A DNA stretch of 64,000 bases from Promerops cafer (lineage: Eukaryota; Chordata; Aves; Passeriformes; Nectariniidae), in assembly GCA_013398275.1 (NCBI GenBank), contig VZSE01006029.1, positions 2,322,000-2,385,999 of the forward strand, given 5' to 3'. Under the pieces are notes generated by a model. The model worked only from the letters and a program-made list of their open reading frames with translations, searched no databases and was not told the DNA's origin. The position numbers and the translations under genes are program-made. Positions 1 to 11,862 of this stretch are shown here, in pieces; positions within the stretch are counted from its first letter, which is position 1, and each line of letters begins with the position of its first letter.

Positions 1-515
1 TCCCAACCAGCAGGATCAGGGAGAGAATAGGAAGGGTAAAAGCTAGAAAACTCATGGGTTGAGATAAGGACAGTTCAAACAGGGAAAACAAACCAAGGAA
101 TTACTTTGCTGCTTCCCATGGGCCGGTAGGTGTTCAGACAACTGCTGGGAGAGCAGGGCCCCATCACACAGAACAGAGACTTGGTAAGACAAACACCATC
201 ACTCCAAACAACCAGCCTTCTGCCTTCTTCCCCCACTGTATACACTGAACATGATGCCATAAGGTCTGGAATAGCCCTTTGGTCAGTTGGGGTCACCTGT
301 CCTGGCTGTGTCTCCTCCCACCCTCCCATGCACCCCCTGCCTCCTCCCCAGTGTGGCAGCACAAAAATCAGGAAAGGCCTTGGCTCTGTGTAAGCCCTGC
401 TGAGCAATAACAAAAACATCTCTAGATTATCAGCCTGTGTTCAGCACAAATCCAAAACACAGCCCCATACAGCCACTGGGAAGAAATTCAACTACCCCAG
501 ATGAAACCAGCAAAG
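1..515 (-). mobile_element. Endogenous retrovirus LTR (avian ERV family), left end cut by window
   Basis: Read on the minus strand, the block starts near 515 with a TG...CTGGTTTCA-like LTR 5' end. It continues through the diagnostic run GTTTTGGATTTGTGCTGA (near 440-460), a GC-rich segment (about 290-350), a degenerate TATA-like GTATAC (238-243), and a promoter-proximal GGGGGAAGAAGG segment, ending in the U5-like stretch with CTTATCTCAACCCATGAG (about 50-70). The order and wording match an avian ERV LTR family I know from memory. The AATAAA/ATTAAA-type signal expected near 75-82 is not intact, so the copy looks old. The LTR 3' end lies left of base 1, so solo LTR versus provirus cannot be told. 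The DNA just right of 515 shows no retroviral reading frame, which favours a solo or truncated LTR. The small open frames on both strands inside it are not genes. Confidence 0.8.
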
Positions 516-557
516 ATATCCACCTCCTAAAAAGGGGGAGGTGGCTGCAAAGATATC
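510..557. repeat. 11-bp direct repeat flanking a small palindrome at the LTR 5' border
   Basis: GCAAAGATATC occurs at 510-520 and again at 547-557. Between them lies an inverted repeat, CCACCTCC (520-527) with GGAGGTGG (537-544), around an A/G-rich loop. The block sits exactly at the outer border of the LTR. It may be a local duplication made at or after insertion. It is not a target-site duplication, because both copies lie on the same side of the element. Confidence 0.6.
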
Positions 558-3500
558 AAAGAGCCCAAGGTTGAATGACAGGTAGAAACTGAAGGGCAGA
601 AAGAGGGATTGGAGAAAGTGGGAAAAAAAGAAGGGTAGATTTAAATGGGAAAATGGAGCAGACAAATTTAGAAAGGTGGTGGCAGCAAGGAGAGAACAGT
701 GGTGAAGAGAAACAAGAAGCACCAAAACACTGGAGGATAATGACATCATCATATTCGGAGGTCCTCTTCTGCTGCACCCTCCATGGTACCTGTGTTTCAC
801 AGAAAATTTACAGCAATTGCACAGCCCCTGCCAGACTTTACCCAGTCCCTGGAGAGTTAGGGGCCTAAATAGCAACCTCTGCACTGCACAATATGGTAAA
901 GGAAAATAAGGGACACCACACGGCACAGAACCATGGATTACAGTAGGGCTGATGTAACAGTAGTGGAAGTGATACAATTTATCACATCCCTCATACATCT
1001 TCTGACTAGCCTGCTGTTGTAATGTCACAGTAGAAATACAAAGCTGCACACTCATTTCCAGATGACTGCAATGCCCAAAATACCCAGTGACAATTATGAC
1101 ATTGAGACAGAAGGAAATCATCCTTATCCTAGGAAGTTTGTACTCTAAGCGCTTATATAGACAGGAATACTTACACTGATCTTATATTTTTCACTCTTTC
1201 TGAGGATATTTGCAGTGATGGTTTATAATCCTAAAGCACAGACTGTTCAGTCTACCTTGCAACTCCACAGTTTGTGGTCACATAAAAGATAATTCATCTT
1301 TATTGTCTCCGTTTCTCCCTTCCAGTCCAGCCTTTTTCTGCCTAGATTATACAGGCAGGAAACATTTTGGCACAGACACTGTATCATATTGTGCCTTTGT
1401 ATTATAGGCCAACACACCACATTGTATTAACATTTCTCCTTCAGTAACATTATATACAAAACAAGACCTTAAAAAATCCACTTATATCCATGGACTCTAA
1501 AGGACCCTAAACAGATGAAACAGCCAAATGTTCATGAATTTGTGAAAATGTGCATACCACTGCAAATCTAGATATTCATGTTTCTCTCCAGTTAAACAGC
1601 ACTAACATGCACAAGTCTTCTGACACATTGCATTACTTTCTTACAGCACTGTTTTTATAGACTTCCTGATCAGGAAGTAGAATGATCTTTGGTTTAGTCT
1701 ACCAACTTTCACAATGTTAAGCTCTCTTAAATGAAAAGCAAGAATTTAATATCCTTCTTTGTCATTAATCAGGGTTTTTGTATTACACACATTCAGGAAA
1801 GTATGGATGACACAGTAAAATTATTCTACAATACCCAACAGATAAGCAGCCAAATAAGTAGATGGCCATAGAATTATCATCAAGGTATAAATATTGTTTC
1901 AATTAATAAACCAATATACTACAGAAGTATGCAACAGCTACACAACAGGGCACAAACCCAAATAACATCTGTTATGGAATGGACAATTAATGTTTAAAAA
2001 TGACATATATACAAAGTGAGGATCAGGGTTGGAAGCTTCAGGTGCTTCATGGAAAGATGCAGCAAATATTTGTGTCTACAGGTGGCCAAAGCACATCCAT
2101 GAAAGACAGTGTGAAATTAAGACAGGAATCTCATTACCAGGATTATGCAGACAATAGCGTCCAGGATTATTATTTGCTGGTTGTATTCTGCATTTAATCT
2201 ATCAAGTCACACTTACTCCTGCAGGTAATACATTTAAGAACAATTTAAATTAATCATAACAGGAGATTAAGTGTAAAAAGATTAATATCCACTTGGCTTT
2301 TAATTCACCATACCAGTGTGAGGACTGCAAAAAAGAGCCACTTTCACTTCCTGCTCTATAAGACTCGACTCTACTCTTAACATTGCAAATGTCTGACACA
2401 CAGCTGCCTAAAGCTAGACATACTTCATTCATCCAATTTCTAAATCCACATGGTTAGTCCCCAGGGTAACTTGTGCCAGGCGAAGAGCCTTGCAGGAGGG
2501 GACAGCAGGGCAGGGCAGACATTCCCTGCCACCAGCTCTCCTGTGCCCAGTCCCAGGGCATGGGAGGACATGTCCCTGAACTGGAACAACAGCTGTCTGC
2601 ATACAAGGAACATTTTGGACCCCATTAAACAGTGCTGCTGCATCAGTGTGGGAAGAGTGTCACAACAATAAGGCCTTCCCAAGCTGATGCACACTGTGCT
2701 GAGCCCACAGAGGGAATCTCTGCCAAGAGGGCTCATCCTGCACCTTCACCCATCCCAAAAGTCTTCAGACTTGAAGAATGAAATGACCTTCACTCAACAA
2801 AATACAGAAAACAGGCTACTGATTTCCTGTGAACTCTCAAAGTGTTATAATAAGCATTTATAGATGGGCTACTGAATGTCTTGACCATTTAAGCCGATAG
2901 TAATTTCATCAGTAAAGTAATAACTGGAGTTGGTTCCAAAAACAGAGGAAAAGCAAAAAGGAGCTTTAGGGCACAATGTCACTTTTCTCGTTCTAATATA
3001 AACCTTTATGCATATATCACTGGCTTCTACTCAACTTAAAAACTGTAAGGCATGTAAGTACAAATCCTGCAAAATAAACACTGTGGTAATACTTTAAATC
3101 CTTACGACTTTTTCTGGAGTATCTCTTTCATTGCTAACAGGCTACAAAAAAAATGCATTAACCTTAAGTATCATCTTTCCCCTTTGGACTTTGTAAGGGT
3201 TTAAGTAATGCAAAATTCACTTATATGCATAGCAGTAAAACGACATAATATCTTAATAGAGCAGAGCTAGTGCAGCACTGTTTATTACAGCCACTCAGTC
3301 TACTGCACATATCCCATCTCCAGCCAGCAGCCAAATCTGGTGTTTCTAACATTACTCTTCCAAGAGTATTTCTATTGGATTATGACAAGAATACTGGTAT
3401 GACATTGAAAGTGTTTTCTGCACAAACGTATGTTAGCGTTATATGGTAGAAAATATATATGTATTTACACGTTTACCTGCATATATAAATTAAACACTTG

Positions 3501-3985
3501 AGGTCTTGATTTTCACAACATACTTTTGTGCCTTTACCACACATATGTATATCCACATACATACTCTATTCCTGTTGGGAAAGAAAAGTTTTCTTTACAC
3601 ATAACAAAGGACTTGGAGATTTAACTACAGGACAACACACCAGAAATGAGAACAGTTCACAGAGGCACATAAACATGCTATGCGTACATCTCCTAACAAA
3701 AGAGTAATTAAAAACTTTTGCATCAAGAAATTCACTGACAAAGCTTGAATACAAAATCTCACTGACAATAATCTGAAGTGTGTTAGATTTCCTGGAGCAA
3801 TACACTGGTTATAGTTAAAATATTCTTCTAGCAACAAGGATGTCAACTTTTTAGAGGGTAATTCACAAACTGTTGCTTCAATTTATTTTCTTAGTTTACC
3901 GAGAAGAAAAATGAGTTTGTAACAAAATGAAGCAATACCAAAGTAGCACATTCCTTGCTGTTGAGCTATTGCAAAGTTAAATTAC
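558..3985. other. AT-rich non-coding stretch
   Basis: No gene is recognised. A minus-strand open frame at 492-1121 (209 codons) runs into the LTR border and shows no recognisable domain. It is rich in Leu, Phe, Ser and Cys, as expected from antisense reading of A/G-rich DNA, and is probably chance. A moderately GC-rich patch at 2450-2760 has overlapping open frames on both strands and no recognisable product. The rest is plain AT-rich sequence. Confidence 0.6.
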
Positions 3986-4121
3986 CAGTTCTAGTTTCAC
4001 TACTGTCCCGTTTTCTTGTGATGCTTGCATAGATCATCACGGTTCTTTCTGGAGGCAAAGAAATCCACACCTGAATAGCTGCTGGTGCATCTATTGCAGT
4101 TCCAGTGGGTGGTGGTATTAC
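3986..4121 (-). other. Exon-like block, 136 bp, two frames open
   Basis: On the minus strand an AG (ggtggacacag) precedes GTAATACC at 4121, and a donor-like ACTG|GTAATT ends the block at 3986. The polypyrimidine tract before the acceptor is poor. One frame reads IPPPTGTAIDAPAAIQVW and continues open to a TAG just past the donor. A second frame reads HWNCNRCTSSYSG with several Cys and His residues and is also open almost throughout. Two open frames at once argue for chance or a conserved non-coding element. No family is recognised. Confidence 0.2.
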
Positions 4122-6259
4122 CTGTGTCCACCACCAAAAATATAACTTTTACAGCATTCTTCCAGACATACCTTATGTTGCTTATTAGAATAGCCTAATA
4201 CATGGAGTAGAAAATATCTGCCTCTCCTCTCTTGGAAACCCACTTGTCTGGATATGGTAAACATGTGATTCAGCTGAGGATATTTACTTTCTACATTTCA
4301 TTATTACTAACATTGATTTCAGTTACTCCTTCAAGGGATGCTGTTGCAAAGGTTATAAAACCATGGACAAATTACTTAAGGTGAGCCTCTGTTAAAAAAG
4401 GCAGAAGGCATAAATCAGCTTAGCATCTTTAAAACACTTTTGGTTGTTAACTTGGGGCAATGAGGGAATATGAAACAGATCAAGAACAATATGACTTCAT
4501 ACTGAGTCCTCCCTGTCCAGGCTTAACTGTCACATTGCAAAAATGCCATTTTCCAAGTCTGCCTAAAAGAAAACAACTTCGCAAACAGCTCCTGGAATAT
4601 GAAAAACAACTTGCTCTTGACTAAAATAGATACCAAGTTACCTGTTTTAGTCAACAGCAAAACTTCAAACAAACTGTTATGTACTAGCTGTGATTAAACC
4701 TCCCAAATACTCTCCTATCTGAATATACAATCACAAATAATAAAGAATGTATCTTTGCTGTACCCACTGCCACATAAAGTTGATAACTGAATAAATGCTC
4801 ACATTTGACGGTATCTACTCAGAAGGTAACACAGTTTCATACCACATACTTTAAAAGGGAACAACCTAAATTTTACTTTGGTTTATACATTAGAAAAAAA
4901 ACTCTTCAAGGATAAGTGCAGAGGGAAGAATGAAGACTAATACCAAAATAGCTTCTGTTCCTAACACCTTTCTGATCCTGGCTGAGACAATCTACTCGTA
5001 CCTCGGACGCATGGTGGCAGCCAGCCAGCCAGATGACTGGTGACTTAATATACAAGTTCATGTGGGCTCTGGAGTCTGACACAGACAAGGGCATTAACTC
5101 TGAAGTCTCAGCAGTCAGCCTTAATATTCAAAACTCATCAAATGAGTCATGACTACATTATGAGACCTTTTTTTTATACTTTATGCTTGCTTGCTTTTGT
5201 TCTGAACAGCTTTCACTGTAGAATGTTTTCATTAAACATGCATGCTTTTTATAGGAAAAGTTGTGATCAATTGATGCGTAGGTCAAGTATGAAAAGAACT
5301 TAAATGAGTATGACGCTATGATAAACACTGTAATAGTCTCAGAATCAGATTAAAAGGTTGGCTTATATATATCTTGTTTCTTTCTACTGCTGAAGGCAGT
5401 TCTCACAATAAACAAGGCTTTGGGCCAAAATTCAGCCTTTGAGAACAATAAATACGTATAAAATACATGTATGTGCAAGCAAAGGATATATTGAAATATA
5501 CCAGGCTGAATAGCTTCAGTTTCATTTTGAAAGCCACTTAAAATAAAAGCCAGTAGATGAAACAAAGAATCCACCCAAACATGAAGGCTCCAGCATCTTT
5601 GTTGAAAGAACAATAGCATAATACTCCTCATCCCTCTACCTTGTTGCAAGAGAACCATCAAGATAGTTATTGCTATGATCATATTAAAGAATACTTCACA
5701 AAATTATTCTTTACATTGATCAATATTTACAGATTTATCTTCATATGCTAATAGTTATAAATGCTCTAATTCAATTGCTCGGCAAAAAACATTCCAATAA
5801 AAGAAATATTTCTATTAGCATAACAAAAGGCAACCAGTAAAATCACTCTCATGCACAGGCTCAAAATTTCAAATGAAAGCAATATTCTTGTACAAATACA
5901 CTCTATTTTTGAACTGAACCCACTCGAATGATATGTTTTGTAATCTGATGGCTCTCCCACCAGAGTATACATGATATTAACGAAAGCAAGATCAAATTAA
6001 ACAGATGACATGATTAACAGTATTCATTTCATGCATGACTGTTTTACCAGAGAGATAAAGACCTGAAAGTAATTACCACCAAGTAAAACTCCTTCACTGA
6101 CCTCTCCGCTCCCAGCTAGCAGTCCTTAAGTAGTGATGCTTTGCAACAAAGACCAGTGCCTTTCATCTGTGGGCTTTCTTTTACGCTACAAGCTGAGCAC
6201 CTCTCCCGTTGCACGCACGCAGTACCTCTGTATCTATGTCTGTAATGCAGCATAAAGAT
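4122..6259. other. AT-rich non-coding stretch
   Basis: Only short open frames are present, the longest about 110 codons on the minus strand at 5350-5682. It has no recognisable motif. No repeat family is recognised. Confidence 0.6.
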
Positions 6260-6515
6260 TACTGGGGAAACCTATCAAACCGGCAGGCAGCAACCCCGGC
6301 CGCCAATAAGCGGGAGGCACATGCGGAATCCAGCACATGCTCGCTGAGGCTCGCAGGCTGGCACCGCTGCCGAGCAGGCTGCTAATCTAATTATAGCCCT
6401 TGGCCGAGCGCGGGGCTGCCGAGGCACCGCGCGGAACACAGCCCGGCAGATCGCACCTTGCAGCCCACAGCATCGACCTCCGGGGCTGCTGCTGGTCTGG
6501 GTGCGTCACGATAAA
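6260..6515. promoter_or_regulatory. Small CpG-rich patch, possible alternative promoter
   Basis: I count about 22 CG dinucleotides in roughly 230 bases, against almost none in the surrounding kilobases. The patch contains CCGCCAATAAGCGG (a CCAAT-box-like core near 6300) and GCGCGG-type runs. A TATAAT-like element, readable on either strand, lies near 6390. CpG retention in a bird genome usually marks an unmethylated promoter or enhancer. No first exon can be assigned: the 115-codon minus-strand frame across it (6391-6738) resembles no known protein. The patch would suit an internal promoter of a longer transcription unit. Confidence 0.45.
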
Positions 6516-9218
6516 ATCCCTGGCTGGGTTTTTCTGTTGTTGTTGTTGTGCTTCTGAGTGATTCACCTTTGAGGGGGTTGGTCTCCATCTCTGAAAACAA
6601 GGATCTATTTAGGTGCGCCCTTTGAGAAACTGACCACTTGCAGTTCGCTAGGTCTGTTTCAAGGAGACAATAAAATGAAGCTGTTTGTTCTGCCAGTAGG
6701 AATTCTTGTTTTGAACGTACACATTGCCAGCACCACACAGAGCAGATCTCAGTTTTTGTGCTTTACTGCACAGGCTACAACGTGGACCTCAGACCAGCAA
6801 GGCACCACATGCATGCTTTCAGCGCACAGCAGCCCTACAGAAGTCAACAGGACCCCCTCTGTCCTTTACATCTACCCGTGGGCGGACACCCAGATGATCA
6901 GAGGGCTTCTGCGTGCATTGGCACATAAAGTCCTAACTAAGCTTTCACGGGGCTGGGGTGCAAATGCCAAGGAAATTTTTGCCATTATGCAAAACATCTT
7001 CAGTCGTTTGGGAAATACTTATCGTGAGCAAAGTCTACTTAGATGTATGGGGAACTAACACAACTAAGTCCTACATGCTTACTTATGCTTATTTTATAAA
7101 TAAGTCCACAAAACAAAGGAATGTTATGATCCAAGAGAACATTGTGTATTTGAAAGACGCAGAGAGATTTTACAACATCACGTAAATAATCATGAAAAAA
7201 AGATAGAGATGCTTGTTTAGTCTTCCTTGGTAGTGCACTTCAATTAATCCTCACTCTGTTTAGCACAAATGGAAAAAGACTCTTCAGATGTTTCCTGTTC
7301 CCACGTGGTTCATATAATCACCTAAGCTCTACACTGACCAAAAGGTTTTCAAACATCAGTGACAAGAGGGAAATACACAGCCTATCAGAAAAACCAGGTC
7401 TCTCTTGTGAGATACAGTACATTTTTCATTACTGATATTACAAAAATATCATAATGCTACAGCATTATGCACATACAAACTACAATGCATTTTTAAAATG
7501 TTTCACCAAGTAACACATCAACCATATCCATAAACATCACACTAGCAAGATCTTGAACCCCACTGCAATAATGAATTCCACAGTGCCCACACTGGCATTT
7601 TTCCTAATTCTTTACTCTTATCACCAGCACCATACAGTATCAGGCACAGACCAAGAGCATGATATTAAAGGCTGTCTATAAACACTTTCTAGCTAGTGTA
7701 CTTACTTCAGTACAAAAATTACATTTGTTACTATATAAAATTTTACTAATGGAACAAGATCTCAATGTGGTAACAGTGCAAGACCATATTTACTGGCAAT
7801 ATGTAAATAGCTATGTCACAGCTTTCTTAATCAGCCAGTGAAAATTGCTCATAAAGAGTTGCTCTGTGCTAGAAGTAGACTTCATTGCTTTAAGAATAAT
7901 ATTCTCAAAGCTATATATGGCTAGAAATAAAAAAGAAATGCAGGAATAGTGACATTTTGCTCTTTGATTCAATGTTCAGTCAACATTAAGTTTTGTATTT
8001 TGATAAAAGAAGGCTGTTTTATTAAGTCTTTCTTTTTAGATTACATCATCTAAGAAGCTCATCAATTTTTATAAACTGTGCTTCTTTAAAATACTGTGGA
8101 ATATTCTATCTTTCTCAGCCATCCTGCTTGAAACCAGGAAACTATTTAATGAAGAAAGGCAGGAAAGGCAGTTATACAGGGGTTAAAAACTTAATTGGAA
8201 GAGTTCAAGAGGCATGTGAAAAACATGCACAGTGATTTGATGATCAGATCCAAAATGTTGTTTTTCTAACGACATTTTGCCAAAGGTAGCAACAGGGGAA
8301 TAAGACCAATAAAAGTCTTTACCCTAGTCCTCTGATTATTTGGAACGCTCACACTTGCTAAGCAAAAGAAAAGATGCACGAACACAAACAAAAAATAAAG
8401 TCAAAGAGACTCAAATAATTCTTTTAATCTGATCCCCATTCACAAACCACCAAGGCACGCATGACACTTGAAAAAATGACCAAAAACACTGAAACAGGAA
8501 TTAATCAGGCTTCAGCTGCTATGGGACTCTCAGTTTTGGCTCCCTCCCATGCAAGCTGCTAAGCCTACACGTGTGTCCCCACTCTGCCCAGCAGCTCCCC
8601 AAGCCCTCTCTGCTTCACCCTGTTCAGCTCCAGCAGGGCTCCCCAGCAGCCAGCCTCTGCCTCCTCCCACAGAGCTGCTGGCTCCAAGGGCACGTTCACC
8701 CACATCCCCAGCAAGGGCTGCCCTGCCAGCACACTCTCAACATACCATTGCAGCAGGGTGTTTATTCCAGGAGTTGCTTTTTTTTTTTAAAAACATCATG
8801 GCAGCAGCGGTAGTTGAAGGACCCACAAGCAGCTGCAAAGGTGCATTTTGAGAAACACCTATTTGTCTCTGCAACAGAATCAATACTCACTAAACCTCTG
8901 TGCTTAGCTTTGCAGACCAGCCAGAAGAGTGCCAATGTCTATGTCAAATTTTACGCTCGCTTTTAACCATCGTGACGATATGCTGGGTCAGGAAGGTATG
9001 GGGAACTGCACAGCAGGGCTAACATTTAGAGTCAGTGGTCATTCACAAGAACCCACGTTTGGCAATGGCAGATGGCTAAAACGCCAACTGAGGACAATGC
9101 AGAGCTCCACCAGCCTGCCCTGCCACCTGTGGTGATGGCACACAAGCACCTGGACCATGCACTGGACCTGTGACAGGATAGAGCCATCTATAGATGTGCC
9201 AGCAAGAGAAGCCAAGAG
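6516..9218. other. AT-rich non-coding stretch with one GC-rich patch
   Basis: A short (GTT)n run sits at about 6537-6550. A 9-bp perfect inverted repeat, CATAATGCT with AGCATTATG and a 2-base centre, lies at 7450-7469. A C-rich patch at 8540-8760 is open in two plus-strand frames because it lacks A/T-rich stop codons. Its Pro/Ser/Leu/Ala-rich translation matches no family I know. Confidence 0.55.
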
Positions 9219-9301
9219 AGGTTTCATAAGGACACAGTCACAAGAGACTCATCAAATCCCAGAGAACACAGGTTTCATGAGGACACAGTCACAAGAGACT
9301 C
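9219..9301. repeat. Partial tandem duplication, 51-bp period
   Basis: A 32-base segment beginning AGGTTTCAT and ending AAGAGACTC occurs at 9219-9250 and again at 9270-9301 with one mismatch (ATAAGG versus ATGAGG). The offset is 51 bases. The near identity suggests a recent local duplication. It lies outside any recognised transposon. Confidence 0.9.
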
Positions 9302-10361
9302 TAGCAAGTCTCTGTTGGAAATGAAGAAATTGTGAAAGGTACACAAGTCGGCCAATATTCGGCAGACTTTCATCGAAAGCAAAAGCCTGTCCCTGGCACA
9401 AGCTACCCGCCTGTGCTAAGCTTCAAGTTCCTGCTCCTCCGCATGGAAACAGAAGGTCTCTACAACATTTTTAGCAATTGTAAGCAAGTTAGGCTTTCTC
9501 TAGCTCAGCTCCTTGACAGAAGAATTTCAATTGAAATTTTCCAAAACCATATGGTCCGAGGCAGATGCCCAGCACAGAGGGGAGGAGAGAGGAAAACCTA
9601 TGAGGGTATGATGAATCCATCATATGACACTAAAACCAGCTTCCTACAGTGAAAACTGTCTAGCTAGCACATTAATGAATTTTACACTTCATTTAGGCAT
9701 ATCTAAGTGAATTAACAAACAGATAACTATTTTGGGAACAAATAACTTTTTACTATATTATTATCACTTGTATAAGTACTTCCACATCCAATTATTTTAA
9801 TACAAGAATATCTTAAATATTTCTGATGTGTATTGCAACTGAACAGGTTTTACTCTGGATACCACTAAACCTTTGGCTTAGAAATGTATCAAATATTGCT
9901 TGCAAACTGCTACCTCAGTTACTTAATTATATTTTGCAAAGTATAGCAAGCATATGGAATGAAAATGAGTTGAGCAAAATGGCTGGTGAATCAACATGCT
10001 GCATTTCTAAAGGCAATAGTGTGTATATTTCCAAGCTGTAGCCTTGAGAGGTTGAACTGAACCAATTACACTAATGAATATTTTACTTGGCTTGATGCAT
10101 TCATTAGACTTTTAGAAGTTAAACCATCCCATGGTTATGTTTACATAACAATTGGATGGTACTTCTGACATTCACACAATTTAAAAGATAAGGGGACAAT
10201 TTTCTCTTCCACTAATTTTTCTACATTCCAGTTTTCCTTCCCAAATAAATTTATCTAGCATTATTTTCTTTTTCTTTTGAAAACCATCTTTGATTTCACA
10301 ATAGCTATTTGCTGAGCTCTTTCCTTTCCTAGCAAGTATATGGGAAGTCTGCCAATTGGTG
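9302..10361. other. AT-rich non-coding stretch
   Basis: Short plus-strand open frames at 9332-9652 (106 codons) and 9826-10041 (71 codons) show no recognisable motif. Nothing else is seen. Confidence 0.6.
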
Positions 10362-10425
10362 GCAAACTCATCACTAGGCCCATCATCATTTATGGAGGAA
10401 AATAAAACATGGGCCTAGTGTTTGC
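10362..10425. other. Imperfect hairpin, 12-bp perfect core stem
   Basis: CACTAGGCCCAT (10372-10383) is perfectly complementary to ATGGGCCTAGTG (10409-10420) around a 25-base loop. Beyond a roughly 5-base bulge on the 5' arm, GCAAA (10362-10366) also pairs with TTTGC (10421-10425). The folded length is about 64 bases, near pre-microRNA size, but the bulge and the short stem are weaker than in a typical precursor. No known microRNA seed is recognised. Confidence 0.6.
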
Positions 10426-11772
10426 TTTATAAACTTTTCTCTGGAAGTCACAAATGCCTCGAGGCTGGCACTCAGCGTGAACAAACTTATTTTTATTTTG
10501 TGTAGCACAGGGACATTTCTTGGATTGCCCCAATTTTGATTGGTAAGCAAGCAGTTACCTGTCCACATGTGTGCATCTGTCAATGCTCTCAATCATGTTT
10601 TGAAGTTGGACAGATAACCTGGAACTTAAAGCTTTTTTTTTTCCAAATATGCTCATTATATCCATAAATGGCCCAGACAGAACTCCTCTGTAAGCTTAAT
10701 AACAGGCAGAGATGTCTCTATATTAATGCCAGAGACTCGCTGCAGGATGGCACTAAGATTGATCCCTACAAACTATTTTCTATAGCATTCTTATTTACTT
10801 TTATCTCAGAATCATAGAAAAACCAAACAAAAAAATATCCCACACCAACATTCCAAGGTACATTAGCTTCCCCCTAGCTAGGCGCTAGCAGTATCTTCAC
10901 TGCAGACCTGACTGAAATGATGACACCAGTCCATCACTGCCACCTTGGAGAGGAGGAGCTCCAGGAGCAGTTCAGCTGTCAGTGAGATGCGTTTCATCCT
11001 GCTGCTGATGGATGTGGCAAAGAAGGATCTGAAGTGAAGCCTGCAAGATGCTTACTATGCTGAGCACTTGCACTTCGGACACAAATCCAAACGTGGAATA
11101 ACACAGTATTATTCTCTTCTTAAGAACACAAATCCCAAACAAAAGATCTTGTAAAAGACTTCATATCGCCCTGAAACATGCTTCCCTCTACATACCACTC
11201 AACACATCTCCATACCAATGTCAACTTTCCATTCCTCCTCAAGTTCCATCCATTTTTTCTTCAATGCAAAGTTTTCTTCACATCTATACCATATTTCAGT
11301 AGTCACCTCAAACTACACAAATATGCTTTGTGCCCTCTTGTATTTGCACCTTACTTATTTTTCTTTCCACTTCCTTTCCTCACAGCTACAAGCAGAGGTG
11401 CAGTATGAACTGTCCATTTCATAAGGCATAACACCTGTCAGCACAACCAAGGCCTTCTCAAGACCAAAACATGTGTGCCTTGTAGCCACCATTTCCTAGT
11501 CCCTGGCTGGCCAGCTAGATGGCCACAAAAGTTGGTGAACCACAGAAAGGGATTGCACTGTTTACAATAAGCACAGAAATAGCTTTAAACAGTGCATCCA
11601 GAACATGGACCCCATATAATGCATGACTGACTCACATAGAACCCATGATCATGACCCTTGTGAGTCAAAGATTGGAAAATACATTATAGAAAAAACAGCC
11701 TCTGCCTCCAAATGGTTAAGCGAGAAAGACACATTTGCAGACCAGAACAAACAGGTTTTAAAAAAAGAGCTC
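10426..11772. other. AT-rich non-coding stretch
   Basis: The flank of the hairpin (10426-10600) has the even composition often seen in conserved non-coding DNA, which cannot be tested here. Plus-strand open frames at 11178-11424 overlap each other in two frames and come from pyrimidine-rich DNA. No gene is recognised. Confidence 0.55.
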
Positions 11773-11862
11773 AATTAAAAAAACAAACAAACAAACAAAA
11801 AAAAAACAAACCAAAAAACAACCAGAAAAAACCACACCACAACACCAAACTAAAACAAAAAC
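11773..11862. repeat. A-rich (AAAC)n simple repeat
   Basis: A run of CAAACAAACAAAC and oligo-A degrades into AACCACACCACAACACC. It is a simple low-complexity repeat and is not visibly the tail of a retroposed element. Confidence 0.85.

Noticed and set aside
75..419. 114-codon minus-strand frame with a hydrophobic start (MFLLLLSRAY)
   Set aside because: It lies wholly inside the LTR, and the homologous peptide at 32105-32287 comes from the second LTR copy. It is a property of the repeat DNA, not a gene.
8549..8851. 100-codon Pro/Ser/Ala-rich plus-strand frame
   Set aside because: It is a C-rich patch also open in a second frame (8571-8813). Low-complexity composition explains the lack of stops.
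10800..10830. CAGAATCATAGAAAAACC, resembling the reverse complement of a CR1 3' terminus
   Set aside because: Only about 12 bases match, and the following sequence does not continue the CR1 pattern. It may be coincidence.
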